This document shows positions 7,991 to 17,882 of a stretch of DNA of 64,000 nucleotides, one piece after another. The first letter of the stretch is position 1. Each line of letters opens with the position of its first letter. Below the pieces are notes generated by a model. That model had not been told where the DNA came from. It did no database searches and worked only from the letters and a program-made list of their open reading frames with translations. The DNA comes from Polaribacter filamentus (GTDB lineage Bacteria > Bacteroidota > Bacteroidia > Flavobacteriales > Flavobacteriaceae). The stretch lies in contig NZ_MQUA01000014.1 of NCBI RefSeq assembly GCF_002943715.1, forward strand, positions 186,001-250,000, read 5' to 3'. Position numbers and translations under genes: made by a program.

Positions 7991-10900
7991 TTAATTTTTC
8001 ATCACTTTGTTTACAGTCTTTTCTCCATTGATTTCGATTTGAAGTAAGTAGGCTCCGGATGCAACTTTTGGTTGGATTTTTAATACGTTTTCACCACTTA
8101 CAACATTTTGTTTTTTATCAAATACCATTTGACCTGTTAATGAATATAATTGAATAGAAACAATTTGATCCTTATCAGCATTCACCTTTAGAGTGATTTC
8201 ATTATCAAATGGATTAGGAAAAATTTTGACATAATTTATGATTTCCTCAATAATTATTGGTTTATTAATCGTTCCAAGAATATCATTGCCTTTGAAACTA
8301 AAGTTTTTTGAAGTCCTTTTTTCATTGGTACCATCTCCAATATAAAACACCAAGGTTTCGGACGATTCACCGTAAACCGTTATAAAACTTAGTGCCTTGC
8401 CATTGACTTCTTGATTCAAAGCAGCACCTTTTAAAACGCCGCTGGCATCATAAGCAAACAATTCACTGTACCCTTGGGGTAATGAAACTACCGCATTCAT
8501 ATTAGCAGCATACTTTGTAAACTCAGGTTTAATTGTTTGCAGATCTGAGTCAGCTAATCTGATGTCCTTTTTAGCAGGATTTATTTTAGCTGTTTGTTCT
8601 AAATAACTAGGATATTTGAATGACTGGGCTGTATTTGAACTTGAATTAAGCATATAGCCTTGTCCTGCTTTTAGATAATTCAGTGTTCCATTCCAACCTA
8701 CGATCGGATCATAAATCGCAAATGAATTTTGTGACTTAATAACATCCCCATCGTTCGCATCAAAATAAGCTAAAGCTTCTTTAGTAAGGCGATTTCCTAG
8801 CAAGGGATAAGGAAGCCAATTCCAACCTGTTTCTATAAGAAACGTCCATGAAGAAATATCTACGGGAACTCCTGTTAGCATCAAAACTTGATCATTTGCC
8901 ATATACACTTTGTACATTTCGGTATTAGTAAGACCTCCTGAATTAGTAATTTGTCCTGACCAACCCGTATTAGATAATGTATTATCGGTGTAGGTATCAA
9001 AACCAGAAAGATGACTTAAAATTCGATCATTGGTTTTTAAATTCAAGCTATTAGTCAACTGATTTAAGTCTGAAAAATTGTTATCATTCACATTAACTGA
9101 GATCCATGACCAACCTTTATTTAGATCAATTTTCTGCTCTAATAAGTCTGAGTTTTCAAAAATTACTGGTAAACTCAGCCTGCCTTGTACGCCATTCTCT
9201 TCAAAAAGAATAAATGAACTATTATCGACAGTGGCTAAAATAACTTCTCCTTGTGAGGAATCCCATATTTTAAATTCAATATTCTCACTAATAGTAGCAT
9301 TACTGTAAACTGTTAGGAAAGCAAAATATTCCTGATAAGCTGAGTTGTAGATCAAATTTGTAACACCTCTAATTTCGCCATTATAAAAGGCGGCAATCTT
9401 ATCATAGTAATCTTCAGAAAATTTACCATCTATTTTTATTTTCCCGACAATACTCATACTGTAAGAATACAAACTTGGGTCTACGGTCCAATCGGGTGCT
9501 TGAGCTAACTCTTTAACTTTAATGTATAACTTTTCGTCGTGTCCATAATCCGTTTGTAAAAATATATTTTCGTCATATTCTCCTGCTGTTAACTCTTTAT
9601 CAATACTTGCGGTAATATTGATTTGACTGTCCGGATTAATTGTCCCTGAAGCCTTACTTAGCTTTAACCAACTAGGTATATTTGAAATATTAAATGGCTG
9701 TACTTTTCCCCCTTTGTTTAAAACTGCAATTACAAATGATTTTTCTTCTCCACTATTTTTTACAATATCAACAATCTCATTATAGCCATCAGCAAACCAA
9801 CTCACATCGTTACGTTCTACATAAGCAGTCCAGGTTATTGGTGATTGCTGCGCATTATTGGCATCATCATACATTCTTTCTACGCTGATATCTATAACTT
9901 GCCCTTCCAGTAAGGCCCAGCTATCAATTTTTGGGGTAATGATAAGTTTGTCTCCATCAATAACGTAATCAACGTCAAAATTTATCAACTCCCTTTCTGG
10001 TTTAATAGCCGGATCGTCATTGGAATAGTTTACAGCCCCACTGCTTAAAACTGCATCACTTGGAATTACAGTTTGATTCGTGTCTTCATGGTAATATCGT
10101 GGTCCATTTGCAGTGACAGGATCTGGTGCATTCATCCTAGCATATAAAAGTAACCCTGGACTGTCAAAATTTACTTCATAATAGCGATCTCGACTTACTT
10201 GCTCCTCATTACGTAAGGTGTTCCATAACCTAAATTCGTCAATTTTACCTGTAAAAGGGCGGTCGACCGTTTCAATACCAGCTAAGTCTATTTGCCCTCT
10301 TGCACCCAACCAAATTTTATTTCCTGAGAAACCCCCAATAGTTGTTATTGCATTTGAGGTGACTGGTTCGGCATCGACATAACTTCTTAAAGAACCCAGG
10401 CGATTGAACAACAAAGCAACATGATGCCAAATACCATCTGCAACTGATTTCGTGGTTATTGTATATGATTTTCCTTCATTTTCAAAGCTTAACATGCCAG
10501 AAGAGTTCATGTTAATGGCCCATTTATTGCCAAAACCATTGGATTGAAGGACATCCGTTCCATCGCCTTTCCCGTTTGAGAAGATGGTGGCATCTTGAGA
10601 AACATCTGTTTTTATCCAGAAAGAAATGGTAGCATCCATTTCATTGGAAATTTGTACAAATCCAACGTTATCTAAAGATAAGTACTGTCCATTTTCAAAT
10701 TGATACGAAGTTCCTTGTGGTTTGATACTCCAAGATGCACTAAGGATAGCATGCTTAAATCTAGCTTTATCGTGCGCAATAGTTCCATCACCTTCATCCA
10801 TTGGCCAATAGCCAATAAGGTTTGCTTCATTACCAACTAAAAGATTGTACATTTTGGCATATGCATCTTCTAGACTTATTGATTTATTCCATATTCGGAA

Positions 10901-13900
10901 ATCATGTATATTCCCAATAAAAGTATTCCCACCTATTACTAAGGCATTGCTATTGGAAATTGACAAATTACTACTTGCAGTATTACTAGCAATCACAGCA
11001 GCATCTTCATAAATACTTATTTCACTAGTACTACTTTTATGAGTAAAAGTATAATGATGGAATAAATTGTCATTGGTAATAGTTCCTTTGGCCGTTAAAC
11101 CACCTAATTCAAATGAAATATCGTTATTATCCAATCCAATTTTTAAACCTCCATTTTGATCAACTACAGTAGCCATTGCTGCTTGGGTACTATTATTCAT
11201 CCAAAACTCAATTGTTAAATCTCCTGTTGTCACTTTTGGATTGTTGATTACCGCGGTATTTTCAGTACCTTCAAAACGTAGTGATATGTTATGATCTATA
11301 AGCCCTTGATTGGTTTTCCCTTGTACTTGAATATTGCTAGTTGCAGAATTATAAAAGATATTTTCGTTGAAATTTACTTCTAAATCTTCTCCAGCACCCA
11401 AGATACCATCGATGGGCAATGGTATCCCAAATTTTTGAGGAGCATGTAAGTCTACTCTGCCTGTGATAACTTCCGAGATAAATTCAGTAGTTGTACAAAT
11501 TGTTCTAGCTCTTATTTCATAGTTGCCATCCTGCAAATTTTTACTTGCGATGTAAAATGAATAGTTTAATGATGAATTGTCTATTAAAATGTTATCCAAT
11601 TCACCACCAGCAATAGCATTTGTTAAATTTTCTTGTGTTCCATAATAACTTTGTAAGCGAGACCAGTTCGGCGATGTTGCCGCGCGGTATTCTAACACTA
11701 TCTTTTCAAAGCTATCAAAATCAGTATTAAAACCTGTAAGATTTATTACCAATGGTTTTGTAGATCCATCTGTATTGTAAGCTTCGTCTACATTATACAT
11801 CCAATTATTTAATGGTGCACTCACCGTAATTTCAGTGCAAGACGGGATAAAAGAAGCAGAGACGGTAGCTTCTGAACTCACATTGTCTGGATCGCAATCT
11901 GACTCCAACCGAATCGTTATATTTTCATAATCATAAACATCCGAAATTGACTTCCCTAAAGTTAATTTGTAGTAAACGGGCTTGCCAAATGGAATAAACA
12001 AACTATTGCCTTGTGGAGAAATATTGATTAAAGCATTGTTTGGATTGGTAGTGTTGTCAATTACTAAATTATAATAGGAATACTCAGGATCAATAATGTC
12101 GCTTAAGTTTTCTAATTTTAAAGTGAACTCTGCATTACTTCCTTCAGGGACATTGCTAAGGCTATTAGGTCCTTCTATGGTCAACTGAATGTTCTCTACG
12201 TGTTGGGTTGCAAAACTTAATGGAGCTTTCGCATCAGTTTCGCAACAGCTAGTATCATTAGAAAATTCTAAATCTAATGCTGCTAAATCCTCTTCTTTTG
12301 TTTTAGAATTTGAGTCTTGAATAGACCAATATTCGGTAAAATAGTCTTTAAATTTTGCTTCAGTAAAAAATTTAGATTCTTCAGCACCTTCATAAGGACA
12401 TGAAGTACTCCCGCCCTGAGTAATAAAAATAGGTCCATTCCCATCAAAAGAATTTACCACATCAACACTTAATAAATTGGCAGGATCATTGTCTTTTAAG
12501 GTATAAGATATATTTGTAATTGCTACATCCTCCTGAGCTAACGAGGTTTCTATCCCCTGCTGAAAATAGGAGTTTAAGGTATTGACTACTCCTGTTCTAT
12601 TTACATTAAATCCCCATTCTAAAGCAAAATTTTCATCAATTGTTAAATTATATTGTGTTGCCTTTGTTGATATAATAGCTGTCTCAACACTATTTGTAAC
12701 CTCGCCTACACCGGCATCAAATGAAATATTATCATCAAAATGTTCATTTAACAACGTACTTATGTTCGTAGATTCGTTTAGCTGGTGTATCAGATAAGAT
12801 TCAGCATCTGGATCATCGTCATTGGCGCCTATTGCTTTTTCAATTTCGCTACTGAAGGCCGTAATAACATCGGCTAAGGAAGTCTTGTATTTTTCACGCT
12901 CATTTTTTGCCAAATACTTGCTTTTTTCATTATCCGAGATTACTTTTTTCCACAAACGAATTTGTTCTTCATATTGCTCAATCTCCAATGTGCCTTCTAC
13001 TCCTGGAATGAGCAAACCATTATTAATATTAGAAATAAACAACTCATATTCTGGAATCAAAGTCGTTAAAATATGTTTTTGTGAAAAAACAAAAAAGGTT
13101 TCAGAAGGTTCATCCACAAAATAGACTGCTTTTTGCGTACTTATATAAACTGATGTTCCGGCAGAATTAACTAGTTGTAGTGAAACTGAAGTCCCAATTT
13201 GAGCTGTCGAAGCCTGAACATCATTAAAAGAACCATAAAATTGGTTAGTCGATTTTCCTATATACAAATCGCCGTCTGATCCTACATAATCAGGATCGTC
13301 GCTAGTAGAGATGGTTTTGTTAAAGGTATAAGTTTTAGTCAAACTTTTTCCGTCTGTTGAGGTCCTAGAAAGTCCTATTCCAAGATCCGAAGTATCTTCG
13401 ACTTCGCTTGAAATCATAGGTCCTGCTAAACCGCCTCCCGCCTCAAAATAAACCCCTAACAAAATTTTGGCTACATCCTCAGTTCCTTCTTGATCTGCAA
13501 AAGAGCTTTCAGTTGTAAAAGTAAAACTGGTACCTTGTTCAATAGATGCAAAACTGTTAGACCCTGGAGGGTCTCTCAAAATAATGTCTGGCCTGTCTGG
13601 CGCTGCTGTAACAAAGGTCTGTGTTCCATCTGATTGCCCCCCTAAAATAAGACCATGATTAATATAATTGGCAACCGGGTAATCGGTCCCATTGATGCGA
13701 TAGTTTAGGGAACTTAACAGTGTAAATGGTGATGAAATCGCAGGCAATCCCCCCTTAAATGAATAGGTCAAAACACTTTCGTCATTTGGGTCTACTTCAA
13801 TTAATTCAGAATCGGCTAGTGCAAAATTATTATTAATAATTAGCTCTCCATCTGTAACAGTTACAAAATCTTCAACCGCTGCATTTGGATCATCATAATT

Positions 13901-16627
13901 CGTGTAACGCTCAAATCGATTCAAAACCACTTTATAGTTTGCAAACTGTGAATACACATATAATGAATCATTACCAGTAGTTGTAAAGCCAGCAGTGGGT
14001 ATAAGAGTTCCATTTATGTCTATGTTTTCATCATGTGTTTGTGAAACTACTTCGGCAACAGGGGCTGAGCGATAGGTAAAGCTTTTTTCGTAGTTATATG
14101 GCTCTCCTGTCGCTGTAGTTTCATCCTCAAATTTATATGTTGGCGTGGTGACAGCAGCAACATCTGAAAATGATAAATTTTCTGCTGTTCCGGGAGCTAA
14201 AATTGATATCGGTGCAATCGTTGCACTTGGAATGGTTAAATCACTGGCTACTAGTTCATAATCTAAAGGTAATAATTCTATTCTATATTCCCCTGATTCC
14301 TGATTTGTGGTAAAATTAGCCTTTGTAAACGCAGTAGCAGGTGATCCAGATGGTTTGTATCCTAATGTAATAGTCGCAACTCCAATATTATTTTTAGAAC
14401 TTACTGTCACTGTACTTTGCACTCCATTTGCAGCGATGACGGATTTTTGAAACAAACCGTCTTGTCCAAAACCAATTACTCTTTGAGATTCAACACTTCC
14501 CCCGACCACTCTACCGACTACTGTAACCCTAGTTTCGTCAACAAAAGTTACGGACTCATAAGCGTCTTCAAAAAATTCTTTAGAGGTGCCTTCTGCGGCA
14601 GGATACCTTCCGTTATAAGAGAATTCATGTCCCTGTTTTTTTACAGTGATCACATGATTCCCTATTGGTACATTTACTTCAAAAAGTCCATCCTTATCTG
14701 TAACAACTGGCTCATTAAAGTCGTTCAGGACAATATTCCCATCTATGTATACATTCACATCTTCTGAAAAAATTGTTGCATATTGATCTAAATAGTCATC
14801 CGAAATATCACTTGGGGTACCATTGTCATTTAGCCAATATTCTCCCTTTGAATATTTTAAATTTCCTATTAGATAATAATTGTAACCTGGATCCAATATA
14901 CCTGGTCCGTTAACTTTGCCCATAACAGCGAATACATCTTTTGTGTCATAAAGCACTTTCCCTTTAAAAATGAAAGATGATTTGTCTTTAAAATCAATTT
15001 TATTTACCACCTCAGATCCTTGTCCTAAAAACACCAATTGCTGGCCAGGCTCAAAGTTGTGCTGACCATACATTGGGGTAATTCTATACGACTCTCCAGT
15101 ACCAGAATAGGGTATGGCATTGATTTGATAATTCCCATATTCATCTGTAACTCCTAAGACACCTAACTGGTCCACTGCCGGAAGATTTCCAGCACCTGAA
15201 ACCCATGTTGTTGATACTAATTTTCCATTATTTTTGTTGTAATTAAATCCATTTCGAGAAAAATCATAGGCAAAATCACCTACATTTTCGTTTGCACTTA
15301 AATAACTAATTAAATTAGCGCTATTCCCACTAATATAACGACTATAATCTGTTCGAATAGTAACTGTGTCTATAACCGTGTTCCAAATTCTTATTTCATC
15401 AATAATCGCATCTGCTCCCCCGCCAATGGTAAGTTTATCCCATTGTGAATTTTGATTTGTCAAAGCGAATGAATTTGTGTTTGGAGTACCCAATACAACA
15501 TCAAAGTAAGGAGCTGTGTAATTTGGATCTATACCTATTAATTTTGTATTTACATCTGTTTCATATTCCTCGCTTATAGCTCTACCATTGATAAATAATG
15601 AGGGAGCAAGTCCATTTTTGATGATTACCGAAATATGGACAAAATTGTTATTAAAATCAGCAACCGACACTAACTGATCATCTCCTCTGGAGTTGAGTGT
15701 ACCCGATGGATAGTAGTTATTTAAATTAATAAGACTTCCGTCAATATTTATCTGAAGAATATTCGATGTTGCAAATAATTTTATAGTGACATCAATTGAA
15801 CTTTCGTAGCCTAATGAACTGTCTAAACTAAATAATGTTATCGCAGTTTGTGCATTTGTTGTATAGGGAGTTTTTGGCTTTACCCATGCTTGAAAAGTAC
15901 CTTCGGTAGAAATAGTATCGTCTAGTCCTTCGATTTCTACTCCTCCTGTTCTAGGAATATCTAGGGCGCTTCCAAAGCTAATGGCACCTCCTTCTGAAGT
16001 TGCAGTAACAACTACATCTTTTACAGGTGCTCCACCATCATAACTTACGTTCCCTGTAACTATGGCAGTTGGCGTTCTAAACCCGATTCCTGTAATGTAA
16101 GTATCATACAGCTTTTCTGTTTCGCTAACACCCTCCGCTACCAACTTGTACTCGTATAAAACACCCCCTTCTTCATATTTATCTTCATACTCATTATCTG
16201 TTACTGGAATGTTTGCAATAAAATTAGCTTCACTCCAAGCTACTGGATTACTGGTATATACCCGTCGGTACAATTTAAGCATGGTTATTAAATCGGCATT
16301 GTTTCTTATAACCCAGCTTATTAGTATTTTATCTCCAACATAACCTTTTGAAATATCAAATGATCCTTCGGCATCTGTAAAAGTAGGATATAGATACAAA
16401 ATATCGAACGGAAAACGAATATCTAAAGGAGTCGTAGTACGCCTATGAGAATTTTTATTTTGTCCCAAGTACGGAAGACCTACTTGTATGCTAAAATTAG
16501 GATTAATAGCAGTGGTTTGTATAGCCTGCGAGACAGAAACAATTTTTACACCATCTTCACTTTGTGCCCATAACCCTATTGATAGTAGGTAACAGCCTAC
16601 TACCATAATTACTTTTTTCCTAATCAT
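7991..16627 (-). CDS. Giant secreted LamG-domain protein with T9SS type A sorting domain
   Basis: A 2878-residue cell-surface or secreted protein. A signal peptide covers about residues 1-21. LamG/concanavalin-like domains lie near 225-465 (FQAWVKPKTPY, DAIIDEIRIWN), 1780-1950 (LTIEFWMNN, IHDFRIWNKS) and 1975-2180 (ATISFWIKTD, KIDEFRLWNT). Carboxypeptidase-regulatory-like segments occur around 180 and 500-700. Near 2375-2470 is the module shared with the 304-residue gene, followed by GWSWISVNV and GWNWLPYPLLG blocks. The last ~80 residues (KIFPNPFDNEITL, LYSLTGQMVFDK, SGAYLLQIEINGEKTVNKVM) are a T9SS type A C-terminal domain. LamG domains commonly bind glycans, so an adhesin or polysaccharide-binding role is inferred. 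It starts 4 bases after the tail-collar gene. Confidence 0.9.
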   Translation of the reverse strand: MIRKKVIMVVGCYLLSIGLWAQSEDGVKIVSVSQAIQTTAINPNFSIQVGLPYLGQNKNSHRRTTTPLDIRFPFDILYLYPTFTDAEGSFDISKGYVGDKILISWVIRNNADLITMLKLYRRVYTSNPVAWSEANFIANIPVTDNEYEDKYEEGGVLYEYKLVAEGVSETEKLYDTYITGIGFRTPTAIVTGNVSYDGGAPVKDVVVTATSEGGAISFGSALDIPRTGGVEIEGLDDTISTEGTFQAWVKPKTPYTTNAQTAITLFSLDSSLGYESSIDVTIKLFATSNILQINIDGSLINLNNYYPSGTLNSRGDDQLVSVADFNNNFVHISVIIKNGLAPSLFINGRAISEEYETDVNTKLIGIDPNYTAPYFDVVLGTPNTNSFALTNQNSQWDKLTIGGGADAIIDEIRIWNTVIDTVTIRTDYSRYISGNSANLISYLSANENVGDFAYDFSRNGFNYNKNNGKLVSTTWVSGAGNLPAVDQLGVLGVTDEYGNYQINAIPYSGTGESYRITPMYGQHNFEPGQQLVFLGQGSEVVNKIDFKDKSSFIFKGKVLYDTKDVFAVMGKVNGPGILDPGYNYYLIGNLKYSKGEYWLNDNGTPSDISDDYLDQYATIFSEDVNVYIDGNIVLNDFNEPVVTDKDGLFEVNVPIGNHVITVKKQGHEFSYNGRYPAAEGTSKEFFEDAYESVTFVDETRVTVVGRVVGGSVESQRVIGFGQDGLFQKSVIAANGVQSTVTVSSKNNIGVATITLGYKPSGSPATAFTKANFTTNQESGEYRIELLPLDYELVASDLTIPSATIAPISILAPGTAENLSFSDVAAVTTPTYKFEDETTATGEPYNYEKSFTYRSAPVAEVVSQTHDENIDINGTLIPTAGFTTTGNDSLYVYSQFANYKVVLNRFERYTNYDDPNAAVEDFVTVTDGELIINNNFALADSELIEVDPNDESVLTYSFKGGLPAISSPFTLLSSLNYRINGTDYPVANYINHGLILGGQSDGTQTFVTAAPDRPDIILRDPPGSNSFASIEQGTSFTFTTESSFADQEGTEDVAKILLGVYFEAGGGLAGPMISSEVEDTSDLGIGLSRTSTDGKSLTKTYTFNKTISTSDDPDYVGSDGDLYIGKSTNQFYGSFNDVQASTAQIGTSVSLQLVNSAGTSVYISTQKAVYFVDEPSETFFVFSQKHILTTLIPEYELFISNINNGLLIPGVEGTLEIEQYEEQIRLWKKVISDNEKSKYLAKNEREKYKTSLADVITAFSSEIEKAIGANDDDPDAESYLIHQLNESTNISTLLNEHFDDNISFDAGVGEVTNSVETAIISTKATQYNLTIDENFALEWGFNVNRTGVVNTLNSYFQQGIETSLAQEDVAITNISYTLKDNDPANLLSVDVVNSFDGNGPIFITQGGSTSCPYEGAEESKFFTEAKFKDYFTEYWSIQDSNSKTKEEDLAALDLEFSNDTSCCETDAKAPLSFATQHVENIQLTIEGPNSLSNVPEGSNAEFTLKLENLSDIIDPEYSYYNLVIDNTTNPNNALINISPQGNSLFIPFGKPVYYKLTLGKSISDVYDYENITIRLESDCDPDNVSSEATVSASFIPSCTEITVSAPLNNWMYNVDEAYNTDGSTKPLVINLTGFNTDFDSFEKIVLEYRAATSPNWSRLQSYYGTQENLTNAIAGGELDNILIDNSSLNYSFYIASKNLQDGNYEIRARTICTTTEFISEVITGRVDLHAPQKFGIPLPIDGILGAGEDLEVNFNENIFYNSATSNIQVQGKTNQGLIDHNISLRFEGTENTAVINNPKVTTGDLTIEFWMNNSTQAAMATVVDQNGGLKIGLDNNDISFELGGLTAKGTITNDNLFHHYTFTHKSSTSEISIYEDAAVIASNTASSNLSISNSNALVIGGNTFIGNIHDFRIWNKSISLEDAYAKMYNLLVGNEANLIGYWPMDEGDGTIAHDKARFKHAILSASWSIKPQGTSYQFENGQYLSLDNVGFVQISNEMDATISFWIKTDVSQDATIFSNGKGDGTDVLQSNGFGNKWAINMNSSGMLSFENEGKSYTITTKSVADGIWHHVALLFNRLGSLRSYVDAEPVTSNAITTIGGFSGNKIWLGARGQIDLAGIETVDRPFTGKIDEFRLWNTLRNEEQVSRDRYYEVNFDSPGLLLYARMNAPDPVTANGPRYYHEDTNQTVIPSDAVLSSGAVNYSNDDPAIKPERELINFDVDYVIDGDKLIITPKIDSWALLEGQVIDISVERMYDDANNAQQSPITWTAYVERNDVSWFADGYNEIVDIVKNSGEEKSFVIAVLNKGGKVQPFNISNIPSWLKLSKASGTINPDSQINITASIDKELTAGEYDENIFLQTDYGHDEKLYIKVKELAQAPDWTVDPSLYSYSMSIVGKIKIDGKFSEDYYDKIAAFYNGEIRGVTNLIYNSAYQEYFAFLTVYSNATISENIEFKIWDSSQGEVILATVDNSSFILFEENGVQGRLSLPVIFENSDLLEQKIDLNKGWSWISVNVNDNNFSDLNQLTNSLNLKTNDRILSHLSGFDTYTDNTLSNTGWSGQITNSGGLTNTEMYKVYMANDQVLMLTGVPVDISSWTFLIETGWNWLPYPLLGNRLTKEALAYFDANDGDVIKSQNSFAIYDPIVGWNGTLNYLKAGQGYMLNSSSNTAQSFKYPSYLEQTAKINPAKKDIRLADSDLQTIKPEFTKYAANMNAVVSLPQGYSELFAYDASGVLKGAALNQEVNGKALSFITVYGESSETLVFYIGDGTNEKRTSKNFSFKGNDILGTINKPIIIEEIINYVKIFPNPFDNEITLKVNADKDQIVSIQLYSLTGQMVFDKKQNVVSGENVLKIQPKVASGAYLLQIEINGEKTVNKVMKN

Positions 16628-16631
16628 AATG

Positions 16632-17522
16632 CTAGAATTTTATGATATGATTCACCCCATAGTTTACTGGACGTGTTTCTGTACTTCCAATAGATCCAGT
16701 TGAACCTGTGATGGTGTGGGTGTGAGAACCTTCATCGCTTGAGGTATTAGTGTAAAAATTTCTACTTATTTGAAACTCACCATGACCTCCTCCAGCAACC
16801 CCGGAGACACCACTAGTTAGAGGAGTGTATCCTGAATTATATGTATGTGTATGTGAGCCATCCGAACTATTGACCAAAGTACCTTGGTTATGTAAGTGAC
16901 TCTCAAATTCATCTGTTTGTATCGTGTTTAATGTTGGACCTACATTTGTAGCATATGTGCTGCTACTATTGGTACCACTACCTCTTAAAAACATACCTCG
17001 TAAGTCTGGCGTTTTAGTACCAATCAAGGCAATTAATTCGGCAGCTGAAGCAGGCAAAGCATTTCCATCACAAAGAGCCCATCCAGCAGGGGCTACTGTT
17101 CCAATAAATGGCATAATAGAGCCGGTTGGTACGCCATTACTAGCTGCAATGGCATAGGGAACATGTTTTAACATCTCATCAGAGACTAAAGTTGTTCCTT
17201 TTTTTATTCTTAAATAGGCTTGAAAATTTGAAAATTTATAATTATTTACCTCAGTATTATTTAAAACATGTGAAAAAATACCAAAAGCATCCGTTGTCAA
17301 ATTTATAGTTTCAATAGAGCCTATTGTAACTTCAGCACTACTGGCATCTTTATAATATAATTCAAAAGATAAACTTACAGTGGAATTTGTTAGCGCAGTA
17401 TTGTTGCTATCTCTGGCAATCCCTTGTATTGCAATCCCTGTTTGTGTAGCTGTTGTTTGTGCATAGTTTACCAAAAAACTTAGCGACATTAAAAATGATA
17501 ATAAAAGTAATTTTGAGTTCAT
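16632..17522 (-). CDS. Secreted protein with phage tail collar domain
   Basis: A 296-residue protein with a Sec signal peptide (about residues 1-21, ending NYAQ). A beta-rich N-terminal region (AIQGIARDSNNTALTNSTVS) follows, then a phage tail collar domain at about 130-190 (GSIMPFIGTVAPAGWALCDG, TPDLRGMFLRGSG). The C-terminal part is rich in His, Gly, Ser and Thr (SHLHNQ, GSHTHTY, EGSHTHTI) and ends in the RPVNYGVNHIIKF that closes tail-fibre/MdpB-type proteins. Such proteins are known from phage tails and from bacterial microcystin-related or fibre-like genes. No other phage gene is near, and the signal peptide argues for an exported host protein. It is first in a four-gene operon and ends 4 bases before the giant LamG gene. 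Confidence 0.85.
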   Translation of the reverse strand: MNSKLLLLSFLMSLSFLVNYAQTTATQTGIAIQGIARDSNNTALTNSTVSLSFELYYKDASSAEVTIGSIETINLTTDAFGIFSHVLNNTEVNNYKFSNFQAYLRIKKGTTLVSDEMLKHVPYAIAASNGVPTGSIMPFIGTVAPAGWALCDGNALPASAAELIALIGTKTPDLRGMFLRGSGTNSSSTYATNVGPTLNTIQTDEFESHLHNQGTLVNSSDGSHTHTYNSGYTPLTSGVSGVAGGGHGEFQISRNFYTNTSSDEGSHTHTITGSTGSIGSTETRPVNYGVNHIIKF

Positions 17523-17882
17523 GGTGTGAAAATTATTTGTTGGTTATTTAATTGCTATTGTTTTATTTTAAACTAAAATTTTTGATGTTTTGATTTTTTA
17601 AAGATGAAACTTTTGATTACGATGATTTTCTTGACTGTAATTGTCAAGATTTTTATTTTTTCACATTAAAATAATGTGTATCAAAAATTTAAATCCAAAT
17701 TATGAACAGGTAAGATATAAAGAAAGCACTGTATTTTTTCACTGATGCTTTTTGATTTTTATTTATTTTAAAGTATTTTGCAATAAATTTAAACTTTTAT
17801 CAAGACAACAAACTTGCTTTAAAATAGAATCAAAGCATGGAATGAGGGAAGAAGTAAAGTATTTTTAAAAAATTAAATTTCT
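17523..17882. promoter_or_regulatory. Divergent intergenic region between the secreted operon and its likely regulator
   Basis: This 360-base AT-rich gap separates the minus-strand tail-collar operon from the plus-strand AraC-type membrane regulator. It holds no convincing reading frame. An inverted repeat CTTGAC-N7-GTCAAG lies at 17630-17648 and could be an operator. I could not assign a clear TAnnTTTG box for either direction. The layout suggests the regulator controls the operon, which is inference. Confidence 0.4.
17630..17648. promoter_or_regulatory. Inverted repeat, possible operator
   Basis: A perfect 6-base inverted repeat, CTTGAC and GTCAAG, with a 7-base spacer. It lies about 110 bases upstream of the tail-collar start and 235 upstream of the AraC-type regulator. 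The spacing is usual for a dimeric regulator site. There is no T-run, so it is not a terminator. Confidence 0.3.

Noticed and set aside
14417..14767. Plus-strand frame of 116 codons inside the giant LamG gene
   Set aside because: Antisense to a convincing 2878-residue frame with domain structure throughout; amino-acid content looks random.
16632..17522. Prophage suggested by the tail-collar domain
   Set aside because: No other phage genes are nearby, and the protein has a signal peptide and sits in an operon with T9SS cargo.
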